A stretch of 17,485 bases of DNA, taken from the NCBI GenBank assembly GCA_945928585.1, contig CAMENQ010000010.1:1-17485 (forward strand), given 5' to 3'. Origin of the DNA: an uncultured Roseburia sp. Its GTDB lineage: Bacteria; Bacillota; Clostridia; Lachnospirales; Lachnospiraceae. The translations under genes and the position numbers were made by a program. Under the pieces are notes generated by a model. That model saw only the letters and a list, made by a program, of their open reading frames with translations. It searched no databases and was not told the DNA's origin. This document shows positions 14,470 to 17,485 of the stretch, in pieces; the stretch's first letter is position 1, and each line of letters begins with the position of its first letter.

Positions 14470-14572
14470 AGTTATCTCCATTCCTGCATTTTAGCCCAAT
14501 ATTGTTATGCTTTTATCCGGCTTAACGCATATTGCTGTTTGTTTATAATTATCGAAAGACGCAGATGCTTAT

Positions 14573-14586
14573 TTGATTTATATCAA
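14573..14586. promoter_or_regulatory. Crp/Fnr-type box upstream of the hydratase
   Basis: TTGATTTATATCAA matches the Fnr consensus TTGAT-N4-ATCAA in both arms. On the minus strand it is followed about 19 bp later by a GATAATTATAA region that can act as -10 box, placing the box centre at roughly -39 to -43, the class II activator position near -41.5. Outer GCAG-N-TG and CA-N-CTGC blocks, 5 bp outside each arm, extend the symmetry. No -35 match to consensus is seen, as expected for an activated promoter. The regulator is not in the window. Confidence 0.45.
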
Positions 14587-14682
14587 TACGCCACCTGCGC
14601 CCTTTTATTTGTACCATATTTTCAGTGATTATTCAAGTGTCATTTTATTATGGCTTCGCCGAGTATTACGCCAGTCATTCCC

Positions 14683-15273
14683 CTACTGCTGCTTTGAATA
14701 CCCATATTTTACCTGCACTCTGACCGCTATGTTCACTGTTAGAAGCACTGCCACCACAATAAGACATACTATACACACATCCCATTTAAAAAAATTCATT
14801 TCCGCACTTCGTATCATTGCCGCCACTGATTTTATTTTTTCAATAAAATTAAACGCACCCAAAGAAAGGGGAACTGCCAGCGCCTCCGCCATAATTACCG
14901 CTGACATTCCATACCCAAGTTCTGTCAAAAGCACTTTTTCTTTTCTGTAGCCAAGCACATATCTTATTCCTATATCTATATTTCTGCTTTCACTCATACT
15001 CTGGAAAAGCTTATACAGAAAATACAGAAAAATAGCCGTAACTACTGCGGAACATATTATAAACAGCATAACCGTTGTCTTGTATGTATTTTTAAAGCCC
15101 TTTGTCTCCATGCCGTCTTCAAGGAATTTACCTATTTCTTCTGCCTTACCGCTTTTTTTCAGTCTGTAAAAAAAGCTGAATAATTCACAGGAAATAATAA
15201 TTCCCACTATGTTAATGGTAAACAATATAATATTTAGTATATTTTTAATCAATACTTTTCCTTTATAATTCAT
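14683..15273 (-). CDS. Short FtsX-domain ABC transporter permease
   Basis: Seen: 196 residues with four hydrophobic segments: one near the N-terminus (about 10-32), then three in the C-terminal half. '[34 protein letters not shown]' between segments two and three is the cytoplasmic coupling region typical of FtsX/MacB permeases. Only about 30 residues lie between the first and second segment, so the large extracellular domain usual in MacB is missing. Its ATG overlaps the ATPase stop by 4 bases (ATGA), so it is translationally coupled and the last gene of the operon. It is distinct in sequence from the two upstream permeases. Substrate unknown. No clear terminator was found between it and the hydratase promoter. 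Confidence 0.75.
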   Translation of the reverse strand: MNYKGKVLIKNILNIILFTINIVGIIISCELFSFFYRLKKSGKAEEIGKFLEDGMETKGFKNTYKTTVMLFIICSAVVTAIFLYFLYKLFQSMSESRNIDIGIRYVLGYRKEKVLLTELGYGMSAVIMAEALAVPLSLGAFNFIEKIKSVAAMIRSAEMNFFKWDVCIVCLIVVAVLLTVNIAVRVQVKYGYSKQQ

Positions 15274-15947
15274 CGCACTTTCTTCCCGTTTTCCATTCTT
15301 ATTACTACATCTGCATACTCCATTACCTTTTCACTGTGGGTAACAATAATAACGGTTTTTCCTTCCGTTGTCAGCTTCTTCATATATTCCATTATTACCT
15401 TCTCATTTTCCCCGTCCAGATTTCCGGTTGGCTCATCAGCCAGAATAATGTCCGGCGAATTTGCCAACGCTCTTGCCACACATACTCTCTGCTGTTCTCC
15501 TCCTGACAATTCATCAGGATAGCTGTCTGCATATTTATCTACTGAAAACTTTTTCAGAAGCTCTATTGTTTTTTCCCTGTACTGTGATTTTATATTTTCA
15601 GGATTTGCCTTTAATGCAAGAATAATATTGTCTGCCACTGTTTTCTTCGGATTAAGATAATAATGCTGAAATACAAAGCCTACGGTTTTCATTCTAAGGT
15701 CTGCCATTTCGCCTGATGACAAACTTTCTACCTTTACTCCGTTAAGATATATTTCTCCCGAAGTAGGCTTGTCCATAACTCCCATAATGCTTAATATGGT
15801 AGATTTTCCTGCTCCTGAATGTCCCACTATGGTATACAACTTTCCTTTCTCAAAGGATGCCGTAAAATCAGAAACCGCCTCCAGCTTTTCTTTGTTGTTT
15901 TTTACATATGTTTTGTTTATGTTCTTTAATTCCATTATATATTCCAT
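15270..15947 (-). CDS. ABC transporter ATP-binding protein (LolD/MacB type)
   Basis: Seen: 225 residues. Walker [10 protein letters not shown] (42-50), Q-loop '[10 protein letters not shown]' (Gln94), signature LSGGEQQRV (147-155), Walker B with D-loop '[12 protein letters not shown]' (167-178) and switch His204 in 'IVTHS'. '[11 protein letters not shown]' and 'EPTGNLD' place it in the MacB/LolD/FtsE group, whose ATPases work with FtsX-type permeases in extrusion or mechanotransmission rather than import. It starts one base after the upstream permease stop (TAAGATG); a second ATG 12 bases in is also possible. Inferred role: the single ATPase serving the two or three permeases of this operon. 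Export of a peptide, lipid or antibiotic is plausible, but no substrate gene or two-component sensor is visible. Confidence 0.93.
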   Translation of the reverse strand: MEYIMELKNINKTYVKNNKEKLEAVSDFTASFEKGKLYTIVGHSGAGKSTILSIMGVMDKPTSGEIYLNGVKVESLSSGEMADLRMKTVGFVFQHYYLNPKKTVADNIILALKANPENIKSQYREKTIELLKKFSVDKYADSYPDELSGGEQQRVCVARALANSPDIILADEPTGNLDGENEKVIMEYMKKLTTEGKTVIIVTHSEKVMEYADVVIRMENGKKVR

Positions 15948-15948
15948 C

Positions 15949-17175
15949 TTATTTCAATGCCTCCATTGGCTCCAGCCTGTTTATTTTTATTATTGTCAGT
16001 GTATATCCAAGAATTGGCAGTCCTGCTGCTATTCCAAATACAAGTGCCGCTATATTTCCATATAACTTAATATCAAACATTGCATATTCATATATATCAA
16101 AATTATTTTTAAGAAAAATATCTGCCGCTACGACAGCTGCTATGCCCAATATAAATGCTGTCCCTAAAGGTATGACTATTTCAAGTACCAGCTCCTTAAT
16201 AAGTGTTTTGCATATTCCTGATGTTTTGTAACCTATGGCTTTCATTATGCCAAATTCCTGTTTTCTTCTGTTCATCATATCCTTTATGTAAGAAAACAGA
16301 CTTAATGTCGCACATACTAACAGGAAGGATGCCGCGATATTCGCCAAAAGCTTTATTGCCCGAAGACTGTGAAATTCGTCTGTTGCTCCAAATTCGTGAG
16401 TTGATGCATCCAGTCCGTATTCCTTCAATATAGTATCAACGCTTTCCTTAACTTCCTCAGCATTTTTGTACTCATCTATTGTAATATAAACATGTACCGC
16501 TGTAAGGTCAGATACCATATATACCTTTGTATTATCACTCTGTCCCGGCTTTGAAAAGTCTTTCATTTCCATTAAATTCTTTTCGGACACAATTATTCCT
16601 CCCAGTGCCGATTTAGCATTATCATATAATCCTACAACCTTGAGAGTGTATACTTTTTCATCCAGTATTTCTTCTGTTGGTGACTGCTGAATTTCCGACT
16701 CATACGTATATTGCTTTTTATACACAGTATATTCTATATTCTTTCCTATATATTCTTCTTCTTTCCGCTCTATATACTCGCCTGCCACGTTTTCGTATTT
16801 AGGTAAAATCACTTCATTGTCCTTCAATTTAAAGTTTTTCTTATTCATATACTCTTCCAATACCTTCTCAGAAATATATGTAACCCCACATTCATTGTTT
16901 CCATCTATTATGCCTTCTGTATATCCTCCCAAATATACACCTAATATATGGTCATTTTCAAATGAACTAAGCTTATTAAAAACCTCCTCTCCTATTTCAT
17001 AATATTCTTCCCAGTCCATTTGAACCTCTAATCTTCTTGACAAAACTGTGTTTTCCAATCCATTGAACGTACTGCTGATTATTTCAAATGTGTTATTTAC
17101 CAGCATTAGCATAGATAAGGATATTGTCATTAAGACAATTACTTTTGATATACCCTTGTTACGTTTTTTTCTCAT
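15949..17175 (-). CDS. FtsX/MacB-like ABC permease with extracellular domain
   Basis: Seen: 408 residues. A strongly basic start (MRKKRNKG) precedes the first membrane segment (about 11-33). An extracellular, Glu/Lys/Tyr-rich domain spans roughly 40-270. Three further segments follow, with the coupling motif 'NRRKQEFGIMKAIGYKTSGICKTLIKEL' between the second and third and a C-terminal 'INRLEPMEALK'. Known: this is the MacB topology. The gene overlaps the upstream permease by ATGA at 17172-17175 and is followed one base later by the ATPase, so all are coupled. Its last 287 bases are a duplicate of the upstream gene's end. Substrate unknown. Confidence 0.85.
   Translation of the reverse strand: MRKKRNKGISKVIVLMTISLSMLMLVNNTFEIISSTFNGLENTVLSRRLEVQMDWEEYYEIGEEVFNKLSSFENDHILGVYLGGYTEGIIDGNNECGVTYISEKVLEEYMNKKNFKLKDNEVILPKYENVAGEYIERKEEEYIGKNIEYTVYKKQYTYESEIQQSPTEEILDEKVYTLKVVGLYDNAKSALGGIIVSEKNLMEMKDFSKPGQSDNTKVYMVSDLTAVHVYITIDEYKNAEEVKESVDTILKEYGLDASTHEFGATDEFHSLRAIKLLANIAASFLLVCATLSLFSYIKDMMNRRKQEFGIMKAIGYKTSGICKTLIKELVLEIVIPLGTAFILGIAAVVAADIFLKNNFDIYEYAMFDIKLYGNIAALVFGIAAGLPILGYTLTIIKINRLEPMEALK
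15958..16244. repeat. Tandem paralogue segment, copy 1 (copy 2 at 17199-17485)
   Basis: Positions 15958-15997 equal 17199-17238 (40 bp identical), and 16190-16244 equal 17431-17485 (55 bp identical, up to the window edge). Both pairs are offset by exactly 1241 bp. The roughly 190 bp between them has diverged at many sites without a length change. This shows duplication of the permease gene, with the identical tracts encoding the coupling helix and the C-terminus. Confidence 0.85.
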
Positions 17176-17485
17176 ACTCTGCCCTCACTTCCTTTTAGTG
17201 CCTCCATTGGCTCCAGCCTGTTTATTTTTATTATTGTCCATCCGTACCCTATCAATGGCAAAATCACTGCAATGCCGCCAACCAGTGCCAGTATTTCCGG
17301 AAACAGTTTAATTTCCATAAGTGCATATTCGTATATGTCAAAGCTGTTTTTAAAGTAATTATCTGCTGCTATGACAGAACCAAGACCTAACGCCAGTGAT
17401 GTTCCAAGTGGTATGGTTATTTCAAGGATTAGCTCCTTAATAAGTGTTTTGCATATTCCTGATGTTTTGTAACCTATGGCTTTCA
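17172..17485 (-). CDS. FtsX/MacB-like ABC permease, 5' part beyond the window
   Basis: Seen: the C-terminal 104 codons, reading (M)KAIGYKTSGICKTLIKELIL, with two more membrane segments and ending 'INRLEPMEALKGSEGRV' and a TGA at 17172. It is the same protein type as the next gene, with which it shares 'KAIGYKTSGICKTLIKEL' and 'IKINRLEPMEALK', plus six extra residues at the end. The stop overlaps the next ATG. It is probably a tandem paralogue forming a heterodimeric permease with it. Confidence 0.85.
   Translation of the reverse strand, partial: KAIGYKTSGICKTLIKELILEITIPLGTSLALGLGSVIAADNYFKNSFDIYEYALMEIKLFPEILALVGGIAVILPLIGYGWTIIKINRLEPMEALKGSEGRV

Noticed and set aside
14620..14682. Terminator for the ABC operon
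   Set aside because: Only a TGGC/GCCA pairing without a T-run was found; read-through toward the hydratase cannot be excluded.

Overview
The window looks like chromosomal DNA from a low-GC, anaerobic, endospore-forming-lineage Firmicute, most likely a Lachnospiraceae-type clostridium. The grounds are AT-rich codon use, strong AGGAGG ribosome binding sites, consensus sigma-A promoters, a 2[4Fe-4S] ferredoxin, a sporulation gene (spmB), D-lactate dehydrogenase and a fermentative iron alcohol dehydrogenase. The species cannot be fixed from the sequence alone. No rRNA, tRNA, CRISPR array or intact transposase was seen.

Layout. 1-580: a hemolysin III/TrhA membrane protein, minus strand, cut by the window edge. 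581-1502: a gene-poor stretch with a 311-bp near-perfect inverted repeat, two hairpins and a decayed chemotaxis-receptor fragment. 1503-3077: a minus-strand operon of a lipoprotein alpha/beta hydrolase followed by a MarR regulator, driven by a perfect-consensus promoter with a MarR-like palindrome at its start site. 3304-4349: an AEC-family permease, plus strand. 4402-5913: an AlbA/GHKL/winged-helix regulator, minus strand. 6030-8190: ldhA followed by an S66 LD-carboxypeptidase-like gene, 3 bp apart, minus strand. 8190-8717: spmB. 8857-9258: a compact locus with the plan of a type I toxin-antitoxin system. It has a 34-aa membrane peptide, a long folded leader that hides its ribosome binding site, a bidirectional terminator and a strong convergent antisense promoter. 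9498-10241: a MerR-like DNA-binding protein with a coiled coil. 10445-14469: ferredoxin, fucO and an aconitase-family hydratase, each apparently its own minus-strand unit. 14683-17485: an ABC transporter operon with one ATPase and three FtsX-type permeases, two of them tandem duplicates; it runs off the right edge.

How the parts fit. The metabolic genes (ldhA, fucO, ferredoxin, Fe-S hydratase) suit anaerobic fermentation, and a TTGAT-N4-ATCAA palindrome upstream of the hydratase suggests Crp/Fnr-type control. The most system-like finding is the 8857-9258 locus. Its two predicted promoters face each other, share one terminator and are flanked by matching inverted repeats.
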